A stretch of 64,000 bases of DNA from Talpa occidentalis (taxonomy: Eukaryota; Chordata; Mammalia; Eulipotyphla; Talpidae), in assembly GCF_014898055.3 (NCBI RefSeq), contig NW_023604295.1, positions 138,972,676 through 139,036,675 on the forward strand. The letters are read 5' to 3'. Position numbers and translations under genes: made by a program. The notes below the pieces were generated by a model. That model was given only the letters and a program-made list of their open reading frames with translations. It ran no database searches and was not told where the DNA came from. Below, in pieces: positions 26,206-38,404 of the stretch; position 1 is the first letter of the stretch, and each line of letters opens with the position of its first letter.

Positions 26206-26639
26206 TGTGTCAGTTTGCAAAGCAGATACAAACAGGAGTAGATGGCAGCACAACAGTAGACACAAGGGAGCAAGTGGGCAGAAAAGGTCATGGGATCTGG
26301 ACAGAGAGCTGAGTAATGAGGCAGGTTCTTCGTTCACCAATAGGGGTGGCCCAGGTGTGGGCAGAGAACAATCCAGGGGAATAAATGCTTTGATTTTAAT
26401 GCTTTTCCCTCTCTCACATTTCCTGCTGCTCAAGTCAAGCTGGATGTCACAAGAATAGGGATGCTATGGAGTGTTTCAATCTATGTTGTCAGCCTCCTGA
26501 CCCTGGGGCCCTGGGTCCTAGTCAATACGAAAATATCCACCACAATCTCCTATGCAACTTCTGATTGCTACTGTTAGTCCTCAACCTTTTAGCATCTAGA
26601 GGGATCCATATACTTAAAGGGCAGATGGATTTGACTAGT
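26206..26639. other. Unique non-coding spacer
   Basis: No repeat recognised. Overlapping 80-86 codon open frames on opposite strands at 26191-26458 have no known domain. Confidence 0.5.
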
Positions 26640-27170
26640 CTGCTGCTTAATTATTGCAGTTAAAATCTCAAACTCCTTCCATGGCCTATGAGATTCAGTC
26701 TATTTGGGCTTCTGCCTCGCTCTGTGAACCACTTCAATTTCTTCCTTTCTATAGCCACCCCATGCAGGTACTTTTGTCCTCCTGTTAATTTCACTCATAC
26801 AGCGAGTTCTTTTCCACCAGTCTGTTGTACTCTGCCCTACAACCTCATCCTGCTTTGTCCACAGCTGAATCCTTCTCAACCTTTATGTTTTAACTTAAAT
26901 GTAGAGTCTTTAGAAAAAAACTTGTCTGATTAGTCCATCTTATGTATATTCAGGTACCATCTTCCTTATATTCTATTTATGCAATTTTTTTTAATCTATT
27001 ACATTACTTCTAGCCCAATGACTCATTAATTTGTTTGCAAGTTCATAATTTATTTTTCCCCCTGCCAAGGAATTGGAACTCAGATTACCTCTATCAATAT
27101 TACACCACTAAGGCTTTGCATCATGCCTGGCATACAGTCAGAAACCACAAATATAGTTAAATGAATACAT
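26640..27170 (+). mobile_element. L2 LINE 3' end
   Basis: The order is that of the ancient L2 element: an AAACTCCTTCCATGGCCTAT block (end of ORF), a C/T-rich central part with CTGCCTCGCTCTG-type sequence, a block near 26900 (TTAACTTAAATGTAGAGTC), then a 3' UTR ending in TGCCTGGCATACAGTC and AAATGAATA. Divergence is high and the reading frame is lost. Confidence 0.8.
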
Positions 27171-29134
27171 GAGTAAGTCACACATTTTTACAAAATTTCT
27201 GGCAACAGATAGTGAGGTGATCTGTTGCCAAAGAACTGGCTCAGGTGGAGTCCACATTTGTAATTTGACCTCATTAGCATGACCCACTAACTGATTAATT
27301 GAGATTCATGGTTTGTAGTTCTGCAAAAGAAATACTCGTTAGTAGTTTAGCTACAAAGCCTCCCTCTCCCTCCTTGTTGTAGGAGTGAAAGGAGTTGGAA
27401 GCACACAAGTGATGAAGGGTCAAACTCCTCAGAGCTGTAAAGATACAGTGATAAGTCTTGCGTGCTGATAGTTCATGCAATTCATCACCTCAAGTTGAAA
27501 AAAAGAGGGAAATGGATTTGAAGTCTTTACAGCTGGCAAACCTTCTCCTTCAAACTCCCTATCCCAAAGAACACCAATTTCCTTGTAGATTTATGGCTTC
27601 TCATCTCCATCCTCAGACAGTAGAAGAATGAGTTAGTCATAAGATTCTAAAGAATGTAAAGCCAAGTCAGTATTTTTTCAGTGTTTGAATGGTTCTCCAC
27701 CACCCAGGGTTTCCTAGGGATTATCAAAGATGTAAAGGAAAAGTACAATTTAATTATGAGCTTCCTATAATGTAACAATCTATTCTATGACACATGGAAA
27801 GATAATGGTGCAAATAACATTATCTACAAAGTCAAGGTCACAGGATTCCCTATTGCAAGGGACGCAATTTTCTCTAGCAAGTAAAGAAATCACTGTAACT
27901 ATGACTAAGTGCCTGCTAAGAACTAAAAGCCTCTTTTCATGATTGTAGATGATAAGACTTGCTTTCCAGAAAGCATAATTTCCTCTTTCTTTCCTCTCTC
28001 TCCTCTCGTCCCCTCCCAATTCTTTTTCTATTTTTTCCTTTTGGAATTGTATCCTCAATAAACAAAGCAAAACAAACAACCACAAAGCAAGCCCCGTGTG
28101 ACTTCATAGACTGGGGATATATCCTCTAACCAACACTGAACTATTAAGATGTTTTTCAACTTAGTTGAAAATGCTTTTAAGTTTTCTTGTCCTTAAAAAC
28201 TCCCCCAAAGCATTATGTTTACGAGACTCCAGAGGGCTCAGTAATGAACAATTCAGAAGGCAAAACAAGGCAAACCAATAGAAAACTTGGGTCAGTTATT
28301 TAACACTCTATCTAGTACATAAAGCACTTTCCCAGCTTTTTAACAGTGAATTGATTGCAGAGAAAGTTTAACATGCACATAAGACCAGCTGACCAGTTGG
28401 CCACAGATTTGATTCAGCAAACAGTTCCAAAGTGTAACTTCACCACAATCTGTTTCTGACATAGGATTTAAAAAAACCTATATGTGAAATAAAAGTATCT
28501 ACATTTCTAAAAAAACGTTAATAGCAGAACTAATTGAACCAAATATTTAAAAATGATAAAGTGCTAAAATTCACAAGCATATCTTCTTTGTGCTAACTTT
28601 CACTGGTATTCTGAAATAACTTTCCTACAGTAAATAATGAAGAAAATTAATAGTGTTCTTGCAAGGAATTTGATGGCCCATTTAGAAAGGCGAATTAATG
28701 AGATTATTTGGTTTCCATAATTAACTAATGAAGTAAGTTCTGTAAAGGTATTTCTTTTTCCACTCCAACATCTTGGCAACTATAAATGACTGAGCAAAGA
28801 ACATTCCTTCATTTTTATTCTTTTTGCTGATAAAGGTGAGAGAAGTCATTGAAGTCAAATTCCCCATGTCACTTAAGAAGACAGCATTCTGTTAAGGTTA
28901 TGAATCAGTTTTAAATGATTTTAAATAAATGTCAGTATAAATGATTTCCAGTGAATCACATATCCAAAAGTTAGTATAGAAAATTAGTCTCATTACATAT
29001 GTTATAAAAATCTATGAGGCAATCTATTATTACCTTTTACCAAAATCTTGCTTCATAAACTAGGAAACACTATGGTGTGCTGTGAATTATGTTCATAAGT
29101 TAATTATATCCAAGAACTTTGAAAGACACATGAT
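27171..29134. other. Unique non-coding DNA
   Basis: No repeat recognised. The stretch 28100-28760 has a balanced, low-repeat composition with several TTAATTA/ATTAA cores, and may include conserved non-coding sequence. There is no gene structure. Confidence 0.45.
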
Positions 29135-29490
29135 TTATTTTTTAATCATTTTATCACAGTAATATTAGTTTACAACACTGTGTATGTTTTATGTGTACAG
29201 GTTCACACCTCTCCAAATGCCCCAACCTCCCCCTCTGATAGCCTGGGTTCCACACTCTGATTTGCTTTGGGTTAGTTTTGTGTGTCCTTTTGCTTTGTTT
29301 CTTTATATTTTACATATGAATGAAATTATTCAGTATTTGTCTTTTTCCTTCTCACTTATTTCTCTTAGCATAATCCCCTTCAGAGGCATCCATTTTGTCA
29401 CTAATAGCAAGATTACATTATGTTTTACAACTGAGGAGTATTTCACGATGAATGAAATACATTCAATTAAGAATGTTCCAGAAAAAAAAT
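29135..29490 (-). mobile_element. L1 LINE 3' end fragment
   Basis: Read on the minus strand, this is the end of L1 ORF2 and the 3' UTR. On the plus strand the motifs are TTACATATGAATGAAATTAT and AGCATAATCCCCTTCAGAGG, both complementary to ORF2 C-terminal sequence. A T-rich start lies at about 29135 where the poly(A) would be. Confidence 0.85.
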
Positions 29491-31109
29491 ATATGGATTG
29501 TGGGATATTTTAAAATTTGTTGAAACATAGGAATGAAAAAAAGGTCTTATTTTACTCTGGAAGTTGTTAATATCTTTTTGAATCCCTGGTAGAATTTATC
29601 AATTTTCATAGTGATGAAACTATAAATCACTTTTGGGCACAGTTTTAGGCATGTGCAAACAAGACAACAAGATTTCATTTTTCAGCTTGTAATCTGCACA
29701 AGAGATAGGAACTTGGTGTTGATTATCCAGCTGTTTGCTATTCTAAAAATGAATTGCCTTCGTTGCTTCCCTTAAGTGAAAAGGGAAACAGAAGTATCTA
29801 GTGACTCTTATCAATCACATTTTTCAAGCATGAAGAGGTGTGGAAAACATTTTTTCTTGATAAAAATTTCATATTTCTAAAGTGAAACATCAAAGGTGTG
29901 CAAAACAATTTTATATTTATCTAATTTTATGAGACGTAAAGGAGTAACTATGCTATCCTACCTAACACAGAGTATTTCGTTGGTGGAATAAATCATGACC
30001 CAAATTTAGTATTAGGAATAAGATTTTAACTCATTAGATTCCAAACCTTCCATGGAAGAGTCTGTCTCCAGGAGCAAGACATTCTTCACCACTGTAGACA
30101 GTCTCCTATTTTACTATTGCCCATCCTTGTATATAATTTATCTTAGAACACACCTGTTCAGGGTGTGTAATATGCACAAATATGCTAAAGTTAGGCCCCA
30201 GATACAGTCAACTCCATCTTGGAATTAGTAAGCCAACAGTTCTATGAGGATGCAAGATTGCTAGCATTCTAATGGAAACCACTCCAGCCAATGTGACCAT
30301 TAGTGTTCCCACTCATAGTTGGTGGAAGACAACCAATAGTTATCTTTGGTAAACCCCAGAGGCTTCAGTATTTATTTTAATGAATGTCGTAAAACTGGAT
30401 TTTCATTAGCATGTTTAGTTATAATCAGCATGGTTATGGCTGGGTTCTCTATGAAGTAAACATTCAATTTTTGTAGATTCTAGAATATTTTACAAAGTAT
30501 CTACCTCCCTAATATCAAATTTTTGGTTGTCTATGCTCCTTCTGCAGCACATAGTCAATTAACAACTGGTCACATTTCTTCTTTTCTGAGAAAACCTTTG
30601 GCCTTTGGCTGTCAACTCTAGGGCTCCCTGACTTGACTGACTCCGAGGGGCAGACGATAGTGGGGAAACTTCCTGAGGCTCAATGCTTATCGTTTCTATC
30701 AGGTATTTCCATATAACAGAGGTTCATGGAAAGGAAGCACTTTGACTTGCCTATTGGTCTATTGTTATAGTTTCTAGAATTGGATAATCCCTAGAATTGC
30801 TACTTCGAATGCCAGTCATGGGGTTCAGATGGCATCACCAGATGTTTCTAGCTAGATGTTGTTAGCAGAGTTGCACATTTGATAAGGTAACTGGGGTTCA
30901 GCTGACTTGCTGAGGTTGACACCCATCTGGTACAGTAATTGGATCCCATAATTGCCGACTCTTATCTCCAAGGCTACAAAGAACCATTTTCCTTTCTAAA
31001 AAGGGAAACCATTAATAGGTAGACAAGGAAGTAAATATGTAACAGTGAGCATGTAAACAGGAAGTGTGTGAAAGGGATAGAGATAGACACTTTCAGGAAG
31101 ACATTGATG
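29491..31109. other. Unique non-coding DNA
   Basis: No recognised repeat. The part at 30570-30960 is of higher GC and could be an unidentified old repeat. No open frame of interest. Confidence 0.4.
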
Positions 31110-31420
31110 GTTAGTGTAGTAGGTAGAATTCTAAGATGGCCTCCAAATCAACGGCCCAAGTCAACTGCTTCCAGTCCATTCATACTAATCTAGGTGTTTT
31201 TGTGAGGGGATTTTAAAATGTAATTAAGTCTCCAAATCAGTTGACTTTAAAGTACAAATATTATATAGGTGGGTCTATTAAAATGTACTCAAGGAAACTA
31301 TAAATTAGCTGTCATTTAGCTCAAAACACCAGCACCAAACGTCTTCTAATGAGAGAACTATCAAGAGATTCTGGAGATTATCCAAGTTTTGAGCATCAGA
31401 TTAATCATAGCATCTCTTTA
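31110..31420 (+). mobile_element. Ancient interspersed repeat, class not determined
   Basis: The block GTAGGTAGAATTCTAAGATG, followed about 100 bases later by TGTAATTAAGTCTCCAAATC and AGTTGACTTTAAAG, is a pattern I recognise from dispersed mammalian repeats. I cannot say whether it is an LTR or a DNA element. Termini are not visible. Confidence 0.45.
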
Positions 31421-32487
31421 TTTACTCACCAATGCAATAAATTCTTTACTGTCTAGAACCAAATAAAACATTAAACATAAAATGAATTTATAAGACATGT
31501 GAAATTACTGACACTGTTATAGAATAAGTTTGCTTCTTTATCATTCACTGAAGATCTGATTTAAAAGAGGGTAGTACATCTCAGTAAAATCTAATAAATT
31601 ATATTTGATATAGTTGTGGTTTACCTATATTTCCAGGATTCTCTTACTTCTGGTAGTTGGGAGAATATTTTCCATTAGCCTCTTGTGTCTTTGTACATTT
31701 TACAAGCAAGGCACTAACTGCTCTCTTGTTCCAGACTATCTTTTTATAGATGTGTAGATAATGAAGAGTCTTAAAAAAAAATAGTGTTTCCATTTAAAGC
31801 AAAGGGCAAATTTTTTTTTTTCAGTGTAATCAGGATAGTGTCTTCTCCCAGATCAAAGGAAAAGTTTCCTTCAGCCCATTATAAAAAGATTCATATTTGG
31901 TATGTATGGGGATTTTTTTGATTAATGTGAATTTTTTTCTTAAGAAAGCTATCAGCACCTATAAACATGTGTACACATATTACGTTTTCAATTAATTATA
32001 GCAAAGGTAGAGGAAGAAAAGAAACACATAAGGATCAGTGTCATAAATTTTAATGAATATTATTTTTCCTTGCTAAACTCATTGTCATTGGTCAAGGAAT
32101 ATAGGTTTTACCTTACCCATACATTTAATAGCAAAAGGTTTATTTCATAGTAAAAGGTTAGTAGAAATGAATTATTGGGAAAATATCTTTTTCTTTATCA
32201 TATATTTTTCACATTTAGTAGACTGTTTGAATCAGATACGCATTAAGAATGTTTACTGTTTCTATACAATAAAAGATACCAGGAAATAGTATGTGTATAT
32301 ACCTTTATCCACCTATACCTATTACATTAGAAAATATATGTATTATGTTATGGCTATCTTCACAAGTCTAAAACATCTAAAATTTATTTAACCTGTAACA
32401 ATGGAGCGGAAGTGAATGTATTCCCATTATACTCATTTCCATCAAGAAATGTATCTTATACAGAATGGATGGGGGAGGGGGTGGAAG
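31421..32487. other. AT-rich non-coding DNA
   Basis: Nothing recognised apart from short A- and T-runs. Confidence 0.5.
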
Positions 32488-32620
32488 TGTGATTCACCCA
32501 CTGACTATCACTTATTAGCAAGTTAGTACACATCTCTGCCTTGATTTCTTACCTCAAAATGTAAACAATATGTCCACTTCACATTGTTTTGTTTTGTTTT
32601 TTTGAGACACTGGGCAAAAT
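32488..32620 (+). mobile_element. MIR SINE remnant
   Basis: The order TATCACTTATTAGCAAGTTA, then ATCTCTGCCTTGATTTCTTA, then CTCAAAATGTAAACAATATG parallels the MIR core. The degenerate match is normal for this ancient family. Confidence 0.5.
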
Positions 32621-33537
32621 GGAATCATCTACATAAAAGGATCTAGCATGGAGCCTGAAGTGTCTGCAGACATGGAAGTCACCTAGAAGAAGTTAGTTCC
32701 TTTCTCCACTTTACTTTTCCAAAAGTAATAAAATAGATATCTTTCCAGACAGTAGTTTTCATTTTTGCATTCACCCACATCTGCTCTTTCAACCTCAGGA
32801 ATTTCCCTTCACTTCTTGCTTATTTTTTTTTTTTTCCTGATTATATTTCTCCCCCCGCCAACTTCACACAGTTGTGTACACATACTCTTTATTCTTCATG
32901 ATACCTGATAAATGGCCCCTTTAATTCTAGTTCTAAGTTCAGTTTACCATTCATGTCCTCTTAAGTGAATTGTCCTTTAATAGAATGTATGTGATGCTAC
33001 TTTTCATAAGGCGCTTAAAAGAGTGAACGGTAAGTTAGAAAATTTGTTTCACTGTGTTTTGCAATGTCTAGGAAATGTGAGGATGACTGAAAATGCATGA
33101 TCAACTTTCCAATCATTTTTAAATTATTTTAAATAAACACATGTCAAGTCTTAGAATTTTGTCATTTTTAACAGGATGTACATTACACCAGCCACATTAG
33201 CAGAAGACCTGATGGTTAAGGCTTAGGAAGAATCACACAAGACCCACAGAGACAAAGTAAGGACAAAGGAAATCAGAGATCGAAAATCTTACAGAAATTT
33301 GGTAACTCTGTCTCCTGTAAACTGTGAATTTGGCAAGTTTGATGAGACACACTGACTTCAGGGTTTAGTCTTGGCACATATATGAGTTCAGGGGAATATC
33401 TTAGGTCAAGAGCATCTTGAACAGATTGGTATCAGAAAATTGGGGTAGGGCCAATACATAGAGTTGGATAAAGGGTTTATGGGAGTTGAAAACATTTGTG
33501 TTAATTGTTTGGTACTGCACTAAATAATATGGCACCT
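32621..33537. other. Unique non-coding DNA
   Basis: No repeat or exon recognised. Confidence 0.5.
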
Positions 33538-33879
33538 TAAATTTTATTTTATTTGATGTTTTTTTTTTTTAATTTTCTCAGGACATTATCTCACATGTTC
33601 AACTTAGATAATGGGATGTGTGTGTGTTCCAAATCACATACATTCCCAGCTTTCTCCTAGTTAGTGCTCAAAATAGTGTCAATCTGACATGTCCAGATAT
33701 ATTACTCTAAATTTTAATTTATTTGATGTTTTTTTAATTTTCTCAGGACATTACCTCACATGTTCAACTTAGATAATGGGATGTGTGTGTGTGTGTGCTC
33801 CAAATCACATACATTCCCAGCTTTCTCCTAGTTAGTGCTCAAAATAGTGTCAATCTGACATGTCCAGATATATTACTCT
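33538..33879 (+). repeat. Tandem duplication, two ~170-bp units
   Basis: Unit 1 runs 33538-33707 and unit 2 runs 33708-33879. They share almost everything, including CATACATTCCCAGCTTTCTC and AATCTGACATGTCCAGATAT. The visible differences are the length of an internal T-run, the length of an internal GT run (longer in unit 2) and a few single-base changes. It is not a known transposon; it looks like a local duplication. Confidence 0.95.
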
Positions 33880-34984
33880 TTTCCACAATCCTGTACCATA
33901 AATATCCGCATTTTTATCTGCTCAATGCTATGGGAACTTTCTATGAGGACTCTATTTTGTGAAGTTTCTCAAAGCATTCCAATGGATGAGAAACTGTCCA
34001 TGTCAGTATTAGAAGTATATATTTCAATCTAATTAATATTTACCAAATGTTGACAGGATGCCTGACCTTATATGAGAACATACTGCAAATACCTTTGCTC
34101 TGCTGTGTATCATATATCTTTAACCAGCTCCAGACACTGTGTGCTAGATTGTCTCTAGAGATGCTTCTTCATCAATTAGTTAAAGACACTGAAGGCACTT
34201 TTGTGTTCTTTGTTGCTTATGATTTTGGTTCTTGTAATAGCATGCTTTAAATTTTTTTTTCCATGTGCTCCAAATCACAGTAGTTTATTTTCCCATTGAG
34301 CATTTCTATTTCTGAATAATTTTATTATCATTTAATTTCAAACATAACACAGTGCAGTGATGCCATCACCAAAAAGATAATGAGTAGCTTCACCAGGATA
34401 ATTAAATCTTTCTTGAACTTATTAGTTACATTAGTCTGAATGTGAGACAGCCTCAGATACTAATAGTATTCATCATAAGCAAAAGTCAGAGCTTCCCCCA
34501 ATCCTTACTGACTGACAAGTAGTTAGTCTTATGGGGTGAAGATGTAGTCAGGTAATGTCAAAGTTTAATTCTGACATATTTGAGGTCATAGCACCTGGAG
34601 TTTTCTAATAGACAGGGGCACCTAAAAGGAGTGTCATTATCATCTCAACCAGCTGATTAATGTATTCATTCTTGCCTTCAGAAAAGAGACCTGTCAAATT
34701 ATGTCAATCGTGGGAATCTCTCCATTACATCCAACATTCAGGATTTGTCATACTAATTAAAAATTCTTTATGTTCTGCATAGCTTTTACTGAAACCTGTC
34801 AGAGCAATGTTGGAAGTCTCCATCCTATAAGGAATTGAAGACAATTCTGTGAATACTATGGATTTCCCCCACAATCTCTGTAAAAACTTGCTGCCTCCTC
34901 TTCCTCTTGTCAGCCCCTTGAAGAAGAGATGTTCTCAAGATTCTGGTTTTGGTCTTCTTTTCTTATACTTGTGTGTTTGCACTG
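33880..34984. other. Unique non-coding DNA
   Basis: No repeat recognised. GTGCTCCAAATCACA, found in unit 2 of the tandem duplication, recurs at 34265, perhaps a trace of an older duplication. Confidence 0.45.
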
Positions 34985-35050
34985 AGGGGTCCCATTTATT
35001 CCAAAAACTTCCACCATCATCTCCACATTGCTGGCTTGCAAATCTCAAGC

Positions 35051-35081
<31 letters not shown>

Positions 35082-36000
35082 ACACATATCTTCCAGTGCT
35101 ACAGTTGTCATTTGAATTCCTTTCTGTAATGTCTTCTAGTGTCTCAAAATCAACAGGTCCAAAACTAGACTCATTATTCCTTATTGCTTTCTTATGAAAT
35201 AGTATTCTTGCTATTGGAAAAGTAAGATTATTGGCATTCCTAGATCCTCTTAGCATTCCAAATGAAAGAGAGAGTATCTGGTGACTTCTTCTCTATGAAC
35301 TTATCCAATTGTTTCCAAAGTCCAGTGATTCAGCTCAGTAACTATCTCAGACTTTGTTCACTACAATTCTTTCCTAACTCCAGGTCCCATCTTTCATTCT
35401 TGAGAGTCAAGTATGCTTGACCACTTCTCCTCACTCCTGACCTTTCTAATCTATCCTCAACACCAAGCATAGACTTATCTCACTAAGTCCACATCTGATT
35501 ACATCAACCCCTTATCTATAAACAAGTTCAGTTATCTTAGTTTATTTCTAAGTTTGACTATGATCTGGCCCTACGACATCATTTAGTTTCATTATCATCT
35601 TCTTGCTCTCCCTTTCTCTTGAACTCCGATGAACACAGATAATTCACAGTTCTCTTAAAGATGCATAAACTTTCACAACTTGGACTTTACACACTTTGTC
35701 TCCTCTTTAATGCAATAACTTACTCCATTCCAACTCTGAAAAACCCCCTCTCATCCCTAAAGACAAAACTAAAAAATATCATAGACTTTATGAACCATGA
35801 CTTGTCAGACAGAATTAATCATCTCCTGCTCTTGTTCCCATGGTATTAAATAGTTCCACTATGGAACTAAGTAATAGTTTCTATATAAACTTTCCCCAGT
35901 AGATGAGACTAGGACAGTGTTTCATTAATTTTTACGTTCTATTTCACTGTGCAAGACCTAACCTACAGTATGCACTAAATGCTCATTGAATAAGTCAGAA
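34985..36000 (+). mobile_element. L2 LINE, ORF 3' part and 3' UTR
   Basis: A 1-kb stretch follows L2. It has CATTGCTGGCTTGCAAATCT, then TCAACAGGTCCAAAACTAGA, then a central stretch with TATGATCTGGCCCTACGACA. The end carries GCAAGACCTAACCTACAGTA with AAATGCTCATTGAATAA, the L2 3' end. A CT microsatellite lies inside at 35051-35080. Frames are broken; the copy is very old. Confidence 0.78.
35051..35080 (+). repeat. (CT)n microsatellite
   Basis: About 15 CT units with one interruption (CTTT), lying within the L2 remnant. Confidence 0.9.
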
Positions 36001-36653
36001 GATAACTTAGATTCTTTTTTGTCCCAAATCTTCCCCAAAGCTTAAATCTAATCAACAACAGCACTGAGAGATATTTATTCTGCCATCACGCTAACATAAT
36101 CAGGGACAGATAACCTGATATACAAGAGACACACCATTTCATTACTGGGCAATTTAACAATAGAGTGTTTCTCATGTAGGACTTAAATTTTGATCCTGAG
36201 TCTTCCTCTACCCTATTAGTTCAATCTCTACTCCCTGATATAACCTATAACAAAACAAATTCTTTTTCCATATGGCAACATTTCAATATGTGAAGACATC
36301 CACTGTACTATCTTTATGCTTCTTCTTCATTAATTTAAATATTCTTAACCCTCTTCCAGAAGTTTCATGACTTTTTTATACTTATCATAATGTCTTCCAG
36401 TGTGTTGGTGTTCTTGAAAGACACAACCAGAAACAGACATAATTTCCCAGCTGCACCAGACCAGGGCATACATAGTACATCTGTTACTCTGATCTCAATG
36501 GTGCACTTCTTATAAGAATGTTGCTGACTGACTGGACATTGGGAGAGCTCCTTGTTTCTCTATTTCTAGTCTTGTTAGGTGCATCCAAATTTAGATAATT
36601 GATGTTGAGCCACAGTAGAAACTGTTCACTCAAGATTTGTTCTTTAAAATTTT
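36001..36653. other. Unique non-coding DNA
   Basis: No recognised repeat or exon. Confidence 0.5.
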
Positions 36654-36910
36654 CTGGCACAAGGGGTTAAGTTGCATCATTATGAAGCTAACCACAGCCA
36701 CTGTACCACAAGTTCTATCTCTGGCCAGGGAGTTACCCACATGGTGCAGCAGACCTCTCCTGTCTCTCCCACTGCTCCCCTCAGCAGTGTACTTCAGTTG
36801 ATCTGCCTGTTCTGTTCCCCACTCTGTCTCTGGTGAATTCTCTCAACCACCACACCTCTGGCCTGTACCCCAATTCTTGTATGCATAAATAAATAAATCT
36901 TAAGAAAAAA
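36654..36910 (+). mobile_element. tRNA-derived SINE, copy 3 (slightly 5'-truncated)
   Basis: The element begins inside the head at CTGGCACAAGGGGTTAAG. It has a damaged B box (AGTTCTATCTC instead of the canonical form) and then the shared body with CACATGGTGCAGCAGACCTC and CTGCTCCCCTCAGCAGTGTA. It ends in ATAAATAAATAAATCTTAAG and an A-run at 36904-36910. No clear target-site duplication. An L1 begins only about 25 bases downstream. Confidence 0.92.
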
Positions 36911-36934
36911 ACAATCGGTCTCCTTTAAAAAAAA

Positions 36935-37640
36935 TTTAGGGTTTCTCTCTTACACTGCTGGTGGGAGTGCAAACTGGTCCAATCACTATGGAAAGCTGTC
37001 TGAAGGTTCCTCAAACTACTAAAAATAGAGCTACAATATGACTGAGCAATTCCACTCCTAGGGATCTACCCCAAAGACACAAAAACATTAACTCAAAAGG
37101 ATACCTGCACCCCTATATTTATTGCAGCACTACCTATTTTAAGTATAAGGAAGTATCTTATTTTAAGATAAGGAAACAACCCAAATGACTAAAAATAGAT
37201 GACTGGATCAATATGTGGTACATAAACACAATGGAATACTATTCAGCAATAAAAAAAAATATAAGTACAAGCCATTTGCAGCAACATGGATGGAGCTGGA
37301 AGGAATCATGCTCAGAGAAATAAGTCAGAAAGAAAAAGAAAAAATTATCAGATGGTTTCACTTATAGGAGGAATATAGGGGAATCAAATAAGGAATCAGG
37401 AAAAAAATAATAATAAATAAAAAAAATTAGAAAGCAACTATAAATCAGAGACATTCTGCAGGGGAGGGAGAGCGAGAGGAATAGGGATCAAAACAGGGGA
37501 GGGATGAAGAAAAGGGACTATGGTGATGGTTCACAGGTGAATTAATGGTGGGAATTTTATGGGAACCACACCAGAGAGGAGAAAGCATACATTGCACAAA
37601 AATCAACGATGATGTTACATATATATAAAATTCTGGGCTC
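36935..37640 (+). mobile_element. L1 LINE, ORF2 C-terminus and 3' UTR, 5'-truncated
   Basis: It opens with CTTACACTGCTGGTGGGAGT, part of ORF2. The C-terminal block follows in order, with GAATACTATTCAGCAATAAA at 37231 and GCAACATGGATGGAGCTGGA at 37281, then the 3' UTR with the GGGGAGGG-type purine tract near 37460-37506. An imperfect ~24-bp internal duplication occurs at 37136-37175. The short ORF2 stretch is fairly well preserved, so this is younger than the other long L1 remnants. No A-tail is obvious. Confidence 0.9.
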
Positions 37641-38147
37641 CCCATGAATCAATTTCAGCATAAAGCTCAAGGAAGGATACAAGCCCAGCCCTCCTATTTG
37701 CCCAGCCTAACATGTAATTTACCTTCCCACCATGCTTGTCCCTCATCACCTTCCCATGCTTTCCCACGGATCTTTATGTTGCTCCCCATAGCTACATCAA
37801 GCCTTATTTCTTTTGATCACCAGTTTTCTAAATAACTGAAAATAAGTTGTTGATGGTGCCAATACCATCACTTATAATAGATAATGAGGTTTGAGTGCTT
37901 TCTCTATGTCCGGCCTTCTGTAGGTATTTTAAATAAATTAAATAAATATCTGAATTTGTAATAGAAATTTTTATAAAGGATTATTAATCAGAATTGAGGT
38001 GAACACTTAAGCAGTGGAGACCAGAATTATGTAGTTCTTGAAAAATATTTATCTAGCTTTCATACTTTTATCACCTTTTTTTTCTGAAGTTTTGCCTTTT
38101 TATTTGTTTCACTGATAGGTAAGGGTATGTAATTCTCACATTTCCAG
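37641..38147. other. Unique non-coding DNA
   Basis: Leads into the candidate exon. The 38.05-38.12 kb part contains T-runs that could serve as a polypyrimidine tract. Confidence 0.45.
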
Positions 38148-38291
38148 GTCTGACGATGCCAGACATGAAGGGGACCCAACCCTGTGTGCAGGGGGCTAAG
38201 AGGTCCGGCATTCCATACCAATACATTCTGTCGAGCTCACTAGAAGACATGTCTTTTGTGTTGCAAGAAACCAAGAACTCAGCAAAAGAAG
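38148..38291 (+). other. Candidate protein-coding exon (144 bp, phase 1-1)
   Basis: The segment is preceded by CTCACATTTCCAG, an acceptor-like end at 38146-38147, and followed by GGTAAAATATC, a donor-like GT at 38292-38293. Between them one frame stays open for 47 full codons: two bases complete an incoming codon and one base starts the next. That makes the exon symmetric, as cassette exons often are. The peptide contains PCVQGAKRSGIPYQYILSS. I do not recognise it and see no domain. GC is higher than in the flanks. The same stretch is also open on the minus strand, which weakens the case. It could be a conserved non-coding element or chance. Confidence 0.3.
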
Positions 38292-38356
38292 GTAAAATAT
38301 CACTATGCCATAAAAGTTGCACACACTTTTCCAATTTGAGGGCAATTTGCATTAGG

Positions 38357-38404
<48 letters not shown>
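38357..38404 (+). repeat. (TATC)n microsatellite
   Basis: About twelve uninterrupted TATC units, starting about 65 bases past the candidate donor site. Uninterrupted tetranucleotide arrays of this length are usually polymorphic. Confidence 0.95.
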
